Origin: Gammaproteobacteria bacterium
Lineage (GTDB): Bacteria > Pseudomonadota > Gammaproteobacteria > Pseudomonadales > Azotimanducaceae
Length of the DNA stretch: 35,800 nucleotides
Reading direction: 5' to 3'
Assembly (NCBI GenBank): GCA_028821515.1
Contig: JAPPGA010000021.1
Location: 1-35,800, forward strand
The notes beneath the pieces were generated by a model, which searched no databases, had not been told where the DNA came from, and saw only the letters and a program-made list of their open reading frames with translations. The translations under genes were made by a program, and so were the position numbers. Positions 14,660-22,434 of the stretch are shown in pieces (the first letter of the stretch is position 1; every line of letters begins with the position of its first letter).

Positions 14660-15942
14660 TAAAAGAAGACGAAGGACCTCACCACGACGTTCTTGCGGCA
14701 CGGCGCGTCTTCCGGCGCGGTCGGATCGACGCACGCCGTGTGGAAGGACCAGCGCGAGACGGAACCGTCCGTGACGGAGTCGTAGCACTTCAGCATCGAA
14801 ACCTCGTTCGACTTCTGCTGCGGGAACCAGTACCACTCGTGTTCCGGCCGGTAGGTGAAGCGCGTCGTCTCGCCCACGCGGTCGTCGTAGATGCGGTAGT
14901 TGGTGATATAGGCCTGGTCGGCGAACGACGGCCAGGCGCAGAGCACGAAGGGGTACTGCCCGACGGTCTCCATCGGCTTGGCGAGGTTGATCGACATGAA
15001 CCGCCGGGACATCTTCTCGTCCGCCTCGGCTTCCGTGTAGTGCTGCATCCGGCCGAAGTTGCGCAGGTTTTTCGTGAGCAGTTCCCGGCAGCGCACGCGG
15101 CCGCTGTTGTCGTTCAGGTCGTTGTGCACGAGGTTGGCGTAGCCGCCGGCGACCCCGGGGTTCTTGTTGTCCTGGTCCTCCGTGCGGTCGCCCTCGTAGT
15201 CCTTGTTGAAGACGTCGTGGTTGTAGACGAGCGCGTCCGTCGCGCCCGGGAAGAAATCGAGCAGGAGCTTCTCGATCTCGGGGTAGAAGACGCGCTCCAC
15301 TTCCGCAGCGTCGTAGAAGTTGCGGCACTTGGACTCGAGGTGTGCCAGCGAGACCCCAAGCCTGTCCATGCACTCGGGGCTGTCGGGCGAGAGTCCTGCG
15401 TAGTACTCCTCCATCCGCCGGGCGTCCCGCATGATCTGCGGGAAATAGAGGCAGGGCCGGCCCAGTTCGCGCTCGTACTTGCGGAAGGTCTTCGCGTCGT
15501 CCTTGCGTCCGGGGTCCCGCCAGAAGGCGTTGGACGGAACGATGGTGTAGGAGGGCTTCTCGAAGATCGTGTACCTGAGTGGTAGCGCCAGCCCGCCCTC
15601 GGGAGCCTGGATGTCCTGTTCGTGGATGTACGCCAGGCATTCCTCGTAGGTGCGGAACGCGGGGCCCCACTTCGTCTCGATGGCGCCGGGAGGCGCTGTT
15701 TTCAGCATCTCGACGACCGCCTGGCTGTCTCCCGAGGCGACTTCGGCAAACGCGTCCTTCATGGCCTCGGCGGTGCCCGCATCCCCGTCCCGGTCGAACG
15801 CCATGTAGGAGAGACCCGCGTTCGCCGCGAAAGGCGCCGGCTGGCCTTCGGTGAGTTGGTACGGCGGCACGTAGGCAGTCGCACCGTTCGGCGCGTCGTT
15901 CACTTGGGCTCGGTCCACGGCATGCTCCGGTCGGAAAACCAT
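14659..15942 (-). CDS. CmcJ/NvfI-family oxygenase-like protein
   Basis: 427 residues. The C-terminal half fits the CmcJ/NvfI family (iron/2-oxoglutarate-type enzymes related to cephamycin 7-alpha-methoxylation and fungal oxygenases). It has VYNHDVF, LVHNDLND with the H-x-D metal pair, SINLAKPMETVGQYPFVLC, then EWYWFPQQKSNEVSMLKCYD, SRWSFHTACVDP and the terminal RKNVVVRSFVFF. The ending is characteristic of the family. Most members are about 270-300 residues, and this one has an additional N-terminal region of some 100 residues or more. Substrate unknown. No Shine-Dalgarno is visible before 15942, so the start is uncertain. It lies downstream of two more minus-strand genes including a PhyH dioxygenase. 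Confidence 0.75.
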   Translation of the reverse strand: MVFRPEHAVDRAQVNDAPNGATAYVPPYQLTEGQPAPFAANAGLSYMAFDRDGDAGTAEAMKDAFAEVASGDSQAVVEMLKTAPPGAIETKWGPAFRTYEECLAYIHEQDIQAPEGGLALPLRYTIFEKPSYTIVPSNAFWRDPGRKDDAKTFRKYERELGRPCLYFPQIMRDARRMEEYYAGLSPDSPECMDRLGVSLAHLESKCRNFYDAAEVERVFYPEIEKLLLDFFPGATDALVYNHDVFNKDYEGDRTEDQDNKNPGVAGGYANLVHNDLNDNSGRVRCRELLTKNLRNFGRMQHYTEAEADEKMSRRFMSINLAKPMETVGQYPFVLCAWPSFADQAYITNYRIYDDRVGETTRFTYRPEHEWYWFPQQKSNEVSMLKCYDSVTDGSVSRWSFHTACVDPTAPEDAPCRKNVVVRSFVFF

Positions 15943-16182
15943 GAATTATTGCACAGAGGGGCCGGCAACTGGCGCCGGCGAAGCCCAGGCGCACCATCAA
16001 CTCTCAAGAACCAACCGACGGTTTGTGAGGCGTTGCGGTTGAAGTAGCCCTCATCTTCCGACGTGGCGCCTAGGAGCCGCGCAGTAGAACGGCACGTAGG
16101 TGCCAATCAAGGCGCGGGGGCGTAGGTGGGCTTGGGCGGGGTGCAATGCGACGCGCCCGAAGGGCCGGCGGATTTCATGGCG
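15943..16182. other. Non-coding gap
   Basis: About 240 bases between the CmcJ-like gene and the DUF2188 gene. It holds small inverted repeats such as GCCGGC/GCCGGC near 15961 and GGCAC-GTAG-GTGCC at 16093-16106. I see no convincing gene, and short frames across it lack family features. Confidence 0.4.
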
Positions 16183-16407
16183 TTAGCCCTTCGGTGGAAA
16201 TGGGCCTTTCCCGTACGAGTTCCGTTCGCGGATCCGGCCATCCCGACCGTGAACGTATACCTCCGTCCCTTGCCTTCGCGCTATATCGCGCGCCGCATCA
16301 ATTGCTTCGCGCTGCGTGTCGTAGCGGCGCGTCACGCGCTCGGCGCCCCCTTTGCGGACTGCCCACTTTCCGTCCCGCGGCACGACGTGTTGACCCTTGC
16401 CGGCCAT
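16183..16407 (-). CDS. DUF2188 domain-containing small protein
   Basis: 74 residues from the ATG at 16407, which has AAAGGAC about seven bases upstream. The sequence MAGKGQHVVPRDGKWAVRKG, followed by ERVTRRYDTQREAIDAARDIARRQGTEVYVHGRDGRIRERNSYG, is the complete DUF2188 pattern: a beta-rich VVPRDGGWAV opening, the T-Q-REAI-AAR-IAR helix and the terminal HGRDGRI-E-SYG. These proteins are small, widespread and of unknown function. A longer frame from 16491 adds 28 residues with no support. Confidence 0.9.
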   Translation of the reverse strand: MAGKGQHVVPRDGKWAVRKGGAERVTRRYDTQREAIDAARDIARRQGTEVYVHGRDGRIRERNSYGKGPFPPKG

Positions 16408-16567
16408 GGTTACTGTCCTTTGCTTTTCGCTTGCCGACAGCATATCAGCGGTCGCTTCGCTGGTTCCCCCGAGACTGCCCTTCACACACAAATCGCGCGT
16501 CTCTCCAGAGACACCGATTCGCGGATCTCGAGTCCATGGGTGGCGCGGGGCTGGGACCGAACCGGGC

Positions 16568-18238
16568 TCAGAACACCCGCTTGCCGTTGGCCAGCATGTG
16601 GTCCCAGCGATGCGTCATCAGGTAGTCGAGAGCGTGACGCAGCCCCGGGCGGTCCTCGCCATCGCGCCCCTGGGTGAGGGCTTCGAGCGCCATTGCGTGC
16701 ACGTACGCGGACTCGTCGTCGAGACAGGTGACCAGCAGGTCGTCCAGTTCGTCGACCGGGATGTCCGAGTTCAGCAGGGCGCACAGCGCATTGAACCTGG
16801 CCTGTATCTGGCCGCTCCAGCGTTTGGGGTCGGTCTCCCTCCAAGTCGGATTATCGACCGTCAAGAGCTTGCGAATGGCGGGCAGGGCGGCGCGGATGTT
16901 GGTGCCGATGAAGGCCATCGCATCGAGGCTCACCCGTGCCACCTGGTGGAGTTCGTGGTCCAGCAGCTTGGCGAGTTCAGGGACGGCGCAGGCGGCCGGG
17001 GGGCCGACCTCGCCGAGTGCGTAGATCGCATTGAGTTTCATCCAGGTATCGTCGTGCTTCAGCAGTTCCAGCAGCGCGGGCACGGCGACCTCTCCCATGG
17101 CCCCCAGCGCATAGGCTTCGTCCTGCGGCACGAAGGCATGGTCGCTGAAGCGGCGGTCGTTGATGTCGTCGATGGGAACGAACGCGCCCGCCACGTTCTT
17201 GTGATACGGGCGCGCGAAATGGCGGTCCTGGCCGGCGTTGCCGAGCAGGCTTTCCATCAATGGCCCAATGGCGTCGGCGCCGACGCCGGCAAGTCCGTAG
17301 ATGGCGTCGAGACGGGCGGCCTGGTCGACGACGTTGAGCGAACCCATCCACTTCTGAATGTCGTCAGCCGTTGTCGGAGTGTCGACGCGCGGCGCCCCGC
17401 GCATCCAGTCCCAGACATGCGACCAGGCCCTGCTGTGGTCGTACCTTCCGAGGCGCGTCTCCGGCGGCTGCCACGCCACCTCGCCGCCATCCCAGCTCGG
17501 CGCCCGGGGATGGCTCCTGCGCAGGTAAATGAACTTCAGCATGTAGCGGGTCGAATCCGTGCGGTTGCTGAGCGCAGCGTGGGCGATGTCGAAGTGGATC
17601 AGGAAGCAGGTGCCCGCCTTGATGTGATCGCCGACGAAGGCGAACGCATGATCGTCCTTCTGCACGAAAGGCTGCATGTGCGTGCCGGGAATGACCCGGG
17701 TAGGACCGCGCTCCATCGGCGTGTCCTGCGGGAAGTAGAGGATCATGGCGATGCGGGGCAGGTGCCACCGCGTGCGGCCCTTCGGAATCTGCCCGTCCTG
17801 GTGCCAGGCGCTGTTTGCGGACGACCCCTCGCCCATGGGCGGACCGTGCTCGTCGCCGACGAGTGACAGGTCCCGCTCCGCCTCGGCGAGGGGCTCGGCG
17901 ACGTGCATGAACCGATGCGGATGGAAGATGTAGTCGTCGCCGAGAACACTCTGCACGCCGCCATGGACGACCGGGTCATCCAGTACCTGCTGCAACTCGG
18001 CGACGCGGGGCAACACGTTATTGCCCATGTTGAACTCGTGCTGGCTGCTCCAGTGCAGCTTGTCGTAGATGTCCTGGTGGACCTCGGGCGGAAGGCTGCT
18101 CTGAAGCAGGACTACGCCATCGCAGATGAACCGGCGGACCTGCTCGTCGGTGAGCTTGATGCCGTTTGGCTTCGCGTGGTTGGTTGTCAACCCGTCAGGT
18201 TGCGTGAACGATTGGGAGGATGAGGGATTAGCGGCCAT
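16568..18238 (-). CDS. Phytanoyl-CoA dioxygenase (PhyH)-family protein fused to HEAT repeats
   Basis: 556 residues from the ATG at 18238. Residues about 30-285 form a PhyH-type Fe(II)/2-oxoglutarate dioxygenase: His146-x-Asp148 in AWHQDGQ, distal His220 in IHFDIAHAALSN and Arg231 in STRYMLKFIY for 2-oxoglutarate. From about residue 300 to the end there are HEAT/PBS-lyase-like repeats, such as VPALLELLKHDDTWMKLNAI followed by YALGEVGP, and AVPELAKLLDHELHQVARVS followed by LDAMAFIG. The HEAT part is an alpha-solenoid that normally binds proteins or large ligands, so the enzyme may act on a carrier-bound or protein substrate. The fusion is unusual among the PhyH proteins I know. Upstream frame to 18391 is not supported. 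CATAAT lies seven bases before the start, so the message could be leaderless. Confidence 0.88.
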   Translation of the reverse strand: MAANPSSSQSFTQPDGLTTNHAKPNGIKLTDEQVRRFICDGVVLLQSSLPPEVHQDIYDKLHWSSQHEFNMGNNVLPRVAELQQVLDDPVVHGGVQSVLGDDYIFHPHRFMHVAEPLAEAERDLSLVGDEHGPPMGEGSSANSAWHQDGQIPKGRTRWHLPRIAMILYFPQDTPMERGPTRVIPGTHMQPFVQKDDHAFAFVGDHIKAGTCFLIHFDIAHAALSNRTDSTRYMLKFIYLRRSHPRAPSWDGGEVAWQPPETRLGRYDHSRAWSHVWDWMRGAPRVDTPTTADDIQKWMGSLNVVDQAARLDAIYGLAGVGADAIGPLMESLLGNAGQDRHFARPYHKNVAGAFVPIDDINDRRFSDHAFVPQDEAYALGAMGEVAVPALLELLKHDDTWMKLNAIYALGEVGPPAACAVPELAKLLDHELHQVARVSLDAMAFIGTNIRAALPAIRKLLTVDNPTWRETDPKRWSGQIQARFNALCALLNSDIPVDELDDLLVTCLDDESAYVHAMALEALTQGRDGEDRPGLRHALDYLMTHRWDHMLANGKRVF

Positions 18239-18330
18239 CCCGGCATTATGCCACGGTGTGGAACGGCGGCGAGGTGGCCCGGGTCGCCGTGGCTGAAGTT
18301 GTCGAGCGGCACTATTCACACGCCCATACA

Positions 18331-18936
18331 ATGCGGACCGCCCAACATGACGATCCAAGCGAGCGGCCCGTGCGCCCCAAGTCGACGCCAAGAGTCCGAA
18401 CCCTGCTCCTGGTCCGGCATTGCCAGGCAGCCAGCCAGCATCCCGATGCGCCCCTCACCGATGTCGGCTTTGGACAGGCGCAACGGCTTGCCGAATTCCT
18501 CCGGGACTATCCGATCGATTTCGTTGCCGCGAGCCGTTACCGGAGGGCGCGACAGACCATCGAACCGTACGCAGGAAGCGTCGGATTGCCGGTATACCAG
18601 GAACGCCGCCTGAATGAACGCGTGCTCTCGACCGCACCCATCCCCGATTGGGAACAGTTGGTCCGGGACTCCTTCGACAATGCTGACCTGTGCGCTCCGG
18701 GAGGCGAATCGGCGGCTGGGGTGCTTCGCCGCGCCAGGGCAGCACTGGACGACATCCTCGTACGGGATCACCGGTTGCCGCTGGTGGTGACGCACGGCAA
18801 CGTCATGGCGCTGCTGCTCCACTCGGTGGACGGCACCTTCGGATACTCGGGATGGAAGTCCCTCACGAATCCGGACGTTTACATGTTGCGGGAAGGTTCG
18901 GATGGGCGTCGGTCGTTCGAAAGAGTCTGGCCATGA
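18331..18936 (+). CDS. Histidine phosphatase superfamily protein
   Basis: 201 residues. The catalytic pattern is LLLVRHCQAAS (phosphohistidine His, with Cys replacing the usual Gly of RHG), SRYRRARQTIEP (second Arg), an acid in ERRLNERVL, and the second His in VVTHGNVMALLL. It is closest in layout to phosphoglycerate-mutase-like broad-specificity phosphatases. Substrate unknown. The ATG at 18331 is chosen because the family domain starts soon after; the frame is open 75 bases further upstream. It is divergent from the PhyH-HEAT gene and convergent with the symporter gene ten bases downstream. Confidence 0.88.
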   Translation: MRTAQHDDPSERPVRPKSTPRVRTLLLVRHCQAASQHPDAPLTDVGFGQAQRLAEFLRDYPIDFVAASRYRRARQTIEPYAGSVGLPVYQERRLNERVLSTAPIPDWEQLVRDSFDNADLCAPGGESAAGVLRRARAALDDILVRDHRLPLVVTHGNVMALLLHSVDGTFGYSGWKSLTNPDVYMLREGSDGRRSFERVWP

Positions 18937-18946
18937 AATGTCGAGC

Positions 18947-20413
18947 CTATTGCCGCGCCGGCGATGTTCCCTCGATCTCGAATAGCCGGGCGACCTCCGG
19001 GTCTGCCACGGATGCGCCGCGCAGGGAGACCGCGACATAGGAGACGGTGGATGCCAGCAGCGCCGGAAAGACCTCGTGCACGATGTCGCCCAACCCGGCC
19101 AGCAGCCAGCCCAGCAGCACGGTGATGCCCACGCCGAACGCCGTGAGCGCCGCCGCCTCGTTGCCGCGGCGCCAGTGCAGGCCCAGCAGGATCGTCGGCA
19201 CGAAGCAGACCGCGAACAGGCTGCCGGAGAAGATGGTGATCTCCACTATTCCGCCGGGCGGATTGAGGGCGATGACCGCCGCCGCGATTGCAAAGCCCGC
19301 GACGCCGAGTCGCGCACCGGCAACGGCGTTGTTCCCGGGCCTGCGGAGCAAATCCCGGGAGGCCACGGATGCGGCGACCAGCAAGACGCTGTCGAGTGAT
19401 GACATGGCCGCGGCAAGAATCGCTATCACCAGGAAGTCGCCGACCAGCGGCGGCATCACTGCCGGGTCGTTGACCAGCATCGGCACCACGAGGTCGGTGT
19501 CCGTCACGCCGTCCAGCAGGAAGTGGGCGTACAGCCCGAGCGGGAACAGGCAGAACTGGATCACCAGGATCCCGATGACCGCCACCCAGATCCCGACCCG
19601 GACGCTGCGTTCGTCCCTGAGGCCATAGAAACGCGTGACCTGCCGGGGATCGACCAGGAGTTTCAGCGAGCCGGCGAGCGCGATGCCGACCAGGACGACG
19701 AACGGGATGGCACCGTTCAGTTCGACGAGGTGGGCCCGGGAAGGCTCCCTGGGCAGTTCGGTGATAACGCCGACGCCACCGGCCGCCGACGTGATGAAGT
19801 AGAACAGCAGGATGGAGCCGACGACCATCAGGGAGCCCTGCAGCACGTCGGTGCGAACAACGGACACGAATCCGCCGAGCATCGTGTACATGACGATGAG
19901 GCCGAGCGTCACGATCACCGCGAGTTGGTAGGGAATCCCGAGGAATACCTGGAGGAGATTGCCGGCGCCCTTGAAGACGGCGATCAGGTACAGCAGGCAC
20001 GCGAACACGATCACAATCCCCGCGGCGACGCGCACGCGATCGCTGGCGAATCGGACGGCGAGGAAGTCCGGTACCGTCAGCGAACCCCACGCGGCAGCGA
20101 AGCGGCGCATCCTCGGCGCGACGACGCGCCACGAGAGCCAGCAGAAGGCGACCAGCATCACGGCCATGGTGAGCCACGGCAGCCCGTACTCGTAGCTCTT
20201 GCCCGCGAGGCCAACGTAGCTGTTCGTGCTCGCGAAAGTGGCGTAGAACGACACGCCGATCACCGCGCCGCCAAGCCGGCGGCCGCCGACGAAGAATCCG
20301 GCGGCGGTCTTGCCCGCCTTGAGGCCGAGGCGGGCGTGCGCCACGAGGAACGTGGTGTAGACGGCGGCGAGTACGACCGCGAACCAGTGCTGGCCGAGCC
20401 AGGATTCGATCAC
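18947..20413 (-). CDS. Sodium:solute symporter family transporter
   Basis: 488 residues with about 13 hydrophobic segments and the SSS-family hallmarks: AGKTAAGFFVGGRRLGGAVI near residue 33, FYATFASTNSYVGLAGKSYEYG, VPDFLAVRF, and AAAMSSLDSVLLVAASVASRDLL. The last corresponds to the Na2-site region (SSxDS) of proline and pantothenate symporters. It is an inner-membrane Na+-coupled importer, and the substrate cannot be assigned. The gene follows a decayed LysR-type regulator on the same strand by 13 bases, which may once have controlled it. Confidence 0.93.
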   Translation of the reverse strand: MIESWLGQHWFAVVLAAVYTTFLVAHARLGLKAGKTAAGFFVGGRRLGGAVIGVSFYATFASTNSYVGLAGKSYEYGLPWLTMAVMLVAFCWLSWRVVAPRMRRFAAAWGSLTVPDFLAVRFASDRVRVAAGIVIVFACLLYLIAVFKGAGNLLQVFLGIPYQLAVIVTLGLIVMYTMLGGFVSVVRTDVLQGSLMVVGSILLFYFITSAAGGVGVITELPREPSRAHLVELNGAIPFVVLVGIALAGSLKLLVDPRQVTRFYGLRDERSVRVGIWVAVIGILVIQFCLFPLGLYAHFLLDGVTDTDLVVPMLVNDPAVMPPLVGDFLVIAILAAAMSSLDSVLLVAASVASRDLLRRPGNNAVAGARLGVAGFAIAAAVIALNPPGGIVEITIFSGSLFAVCFVPTILLGLHWRRGNEAAALTAFGVGITVLLGWLLAGLGDIVHEVFPALLASTVSYVAVSLRGASVADPEVARLFEIEGTSPARQ

Positions 20414-20426
20414 GAGAGGGGGCAGC

Positions 20427-21242
20427 TCAGGCGAAGCTCTGGAAGAACTTGAGGCAGCGCCGCGCGTGGGGATGGCGCCGGCCGTTGGACGTCAGCCGGG
20501 CGACATAGCAGCCGCGAAACGGCACGAAATCTCCGTGCAGGAGCACGAGGGAGCCGCGATCGATGTAACTTTCGATGCAGTGTCTCCAGCCAAGCGCGAC
20601 GCCACGCCCGGCCGCCGCCGCTTCGAGAGTCTGCGTGTAGGTGTCGTAACCTTCGAACCGCGGCGGGGAGTCCGGCCGTCCGGCCTTGGCAAACCAGTCG
20701 TCCCAGGTCGCCCAGCCCAGGTTCGTGCTCAGTTCGAGCAGCTTCAGGCAGCCCCAGTGCCTCGCGTGCCCTTGCAGGATTGGCTCGTGGGCGGACAGGT
20801 AGCCGGGCGAGCAGACCGGCTGAACCTCCTCCCTGATGACGCCCGCCTGATCCTCCGCCAGAACGTCGTCGTCGCGCCAGGCCACCACGAGATCGGCGAC
20901 CCCCAGGGACTGGAGTTCGTGAACATGGCGGTGGTAAGTCAGCAGGCGTATCGACGCCTGCGTGCCAAGAAACGTCTCCAGTTGGTTGTAACGCGGCATG
21001 ATCAGCTGGAGCGAAGCGTCGTGCGAGCACGCGATGACCACGGGAGGGCTCTCCGCCCCGGTACCGGACTGTAGCGAGCGGTGGGGGGCCGGCACTCGGC
21101 TCGAGGTCATGCGCGCGACCGCGCGATGGACGCCGAAAAGGGGTTGCTGGCCGCCGAGGCGACCGCGCTATTCATGGTGGGACGGTACGCGGAAGCGCAC
21201 AACAGCCATTCCGACGGCGTTGGCTGCTGCTACGGTTGCATG
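20427..21242 (-). pseudogene. LysR-family regulator, N-terminal DNA-binding domain disrupted
   Basis: The open part from the ATG at 21110 (227 residues) is the LysR effector-binding domain: VVIACSHDASLQLIMPRYNQ, then FLGTQASIRLLTYHRHVHEL, VADLVVAWRDDD, PVCSPGYLSAHEP, TYTQTLEAAAAGRGVALGWR. Upstream in the same frame, PLFGVHRAVARMT aligns with the end of the LysR helix-turn-helix (PLF-x3-R...LT), and ATVAAANAVGM resembles its beginning. Between these lies an in-frame TAG (21168-21170), and the helix and linker lengths do not fit. The regulator is thus either a pseudogene or makes only the sensor half. It may have governed the symporter gene downstream. Confidence 0.6.
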
Positions 21243-21617
21243 GGTGTTGCCGGCGTGCCCGCCAGCCGAGAAAAGAAACCCCTTCGTTTCGTGCTTCAAG
21301 TCAGTAGTGTCCAGCTAACGGCATCCTACCTTATTCCAGTACTGCCGACAGGTGTTCCGGCCTGTCTGGAAGGCGTTGAGCTTCAAGTCGGCGGTTGCGG
21401 AGTTTTCGTGTGTCCGCGCGACGAATCGATATCGGATAGTGGCCGCCGCGTGTCCTTCCTCTGCGCGGCAAGGGCAGGGCCAATGCAGTTGGCGCCTGGC
21501 GGGAAAGGCAACGGCGTTGACGGAAACCACCGGCAGGGCTATGGTCGGCGACGCCAAGTTCGCCCAGTGCGGCGAACCATCGGACATGCCTAGATTTCCG
21601 AACGTCGCAGGACGCCG
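21243..21617. promoter_or_regulatory. Intergenic region before kynA with nested inverted repeat
   Basis: About 375 bases between the LysR remnant and kynA. At 21347-21366 GACAGG and CCTGTC form a perfect inverted repeat with eight bases between, flanked by TTCCAG (21334-21339) and CTGGAA (21366-21371). This would fold into a branched hairpin or serve as an operator. AGGA about eight bases before 21618 is the kynA ribosome-binding site. I found no promoter pair I trust and no credible gene. Confidence 0.4.
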
Positions 21618-22412
21618 ATGACCACGAATCCGAGCTTCCAGAACTACCAGACCTATCTGAAGATCGGAGAACTCCTGTCGCTGCAGCAACCGCTTTCCCG
21701 TGCCCACGACGAGACGCTGTTCATTATCGTCCACCAAGTCTACGAACTGTGGTTCAAGTGCATGCTGCACGAGCTGGAGCATGCCGGGGAGCTGTTGTCG
21801 GAGGATCAGCCGGACCGGGCTGCGTCGACGCTGAAGCGTACGCTCAGGATCGTGAAGGTGCTCGTAAGCCAGCTCGACGTCATGGAGACGATGACGCCAC
21901 TTGAGTTTGTGGCGTTTCGCGAACGTCTCGGCGCATCCAGCGGATTCCAGTCGGCGCAGTTCCGCGAGATCGAGTTCATTCTGGGGTACAAGCGGCCATC
22001 GGTGCTGGAGGCGTACCCGGAAGGCTCCCGGGAGCGAGAGCGCCTGGAGGCACGGATCGCCTCGCCGACCTTGTGGGACGAGTTTGTCGGGTTGCTGGCG
22101 CGGTCGGGGTATTCCATTCCCGCTTCGACTCGAGGAAAGTGGATGCGTCAACCCGTTGCGGCCGACTCGGACGTGCAGGCCGCGTTGATCCGTGTCTATC
22201 GCGAGAACCCCAGGTTGTCAGCGTTCTGCGAGAGCCTGGTGGATCTCGACGAGGGCATGCAGGAATGGCGCTATCACCATCTCAGGATGGTGCAGCGGAC
22301 CATTGGTTCCAAGACCGGGACCGGCGGGTCATCCGGTGCGGAATACCTGTTGACCACCGTATTGGCCGGCCCGTTCTTTCCGGACCTCTGGGAAGTCAGG
22401 GACCGTTTCTGA
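21618..22412 (+). CDS. kynA: Tryptophan 2,3-dioxygenase
   Basis: 264 residues with the full family signature: NYQTYLKIGELLSLQQPLS, ETLFIIVHQVYELWFKCMLHE, LEFVAFRERLGASSGFQSAQ (active-site region), and the haem-ligand segment EWRYHHLRMVQRTIG followed by the flexible GTGGSSGAEYL loop. It oxidises L-tryptophan to N-formylkynurenine using haem, as a cytosolic tetramer. First gene of the run kynA, kynU-like, fahA, maiA on the plus strand. A ribosome-binding AGGA lies upstream. No kynurenine formamidase gene is in the window, so that step must be encoded elsewhere. Confidence 0.97.
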   Translation: MTTNPSFQNYQTYLKIGELLSLQQPLSRAHDETLFIIVHQVYELWFKCMLHELEHAGELLSEDQPDRAASTLKRTLRIVKVLVSQLDVMETMTPLEFVAFRERLGASSGFQSAQFREIEFILGYKRPSVLEAYPEGSRERERLEARIASPTLWDEFVGLLARSGYSIPASTRGKWMRQPVAADSDVQAALIRVYRENPRLSAFCESLVDLDEGMQEWRYHHLRMVQRTIGSKTGTGGSSGAEYLLTTVLAGPFFPDLWEVRDRF

Positions 22413-22434
22413 TTGCCCGGCAAGGGACCGCTCC

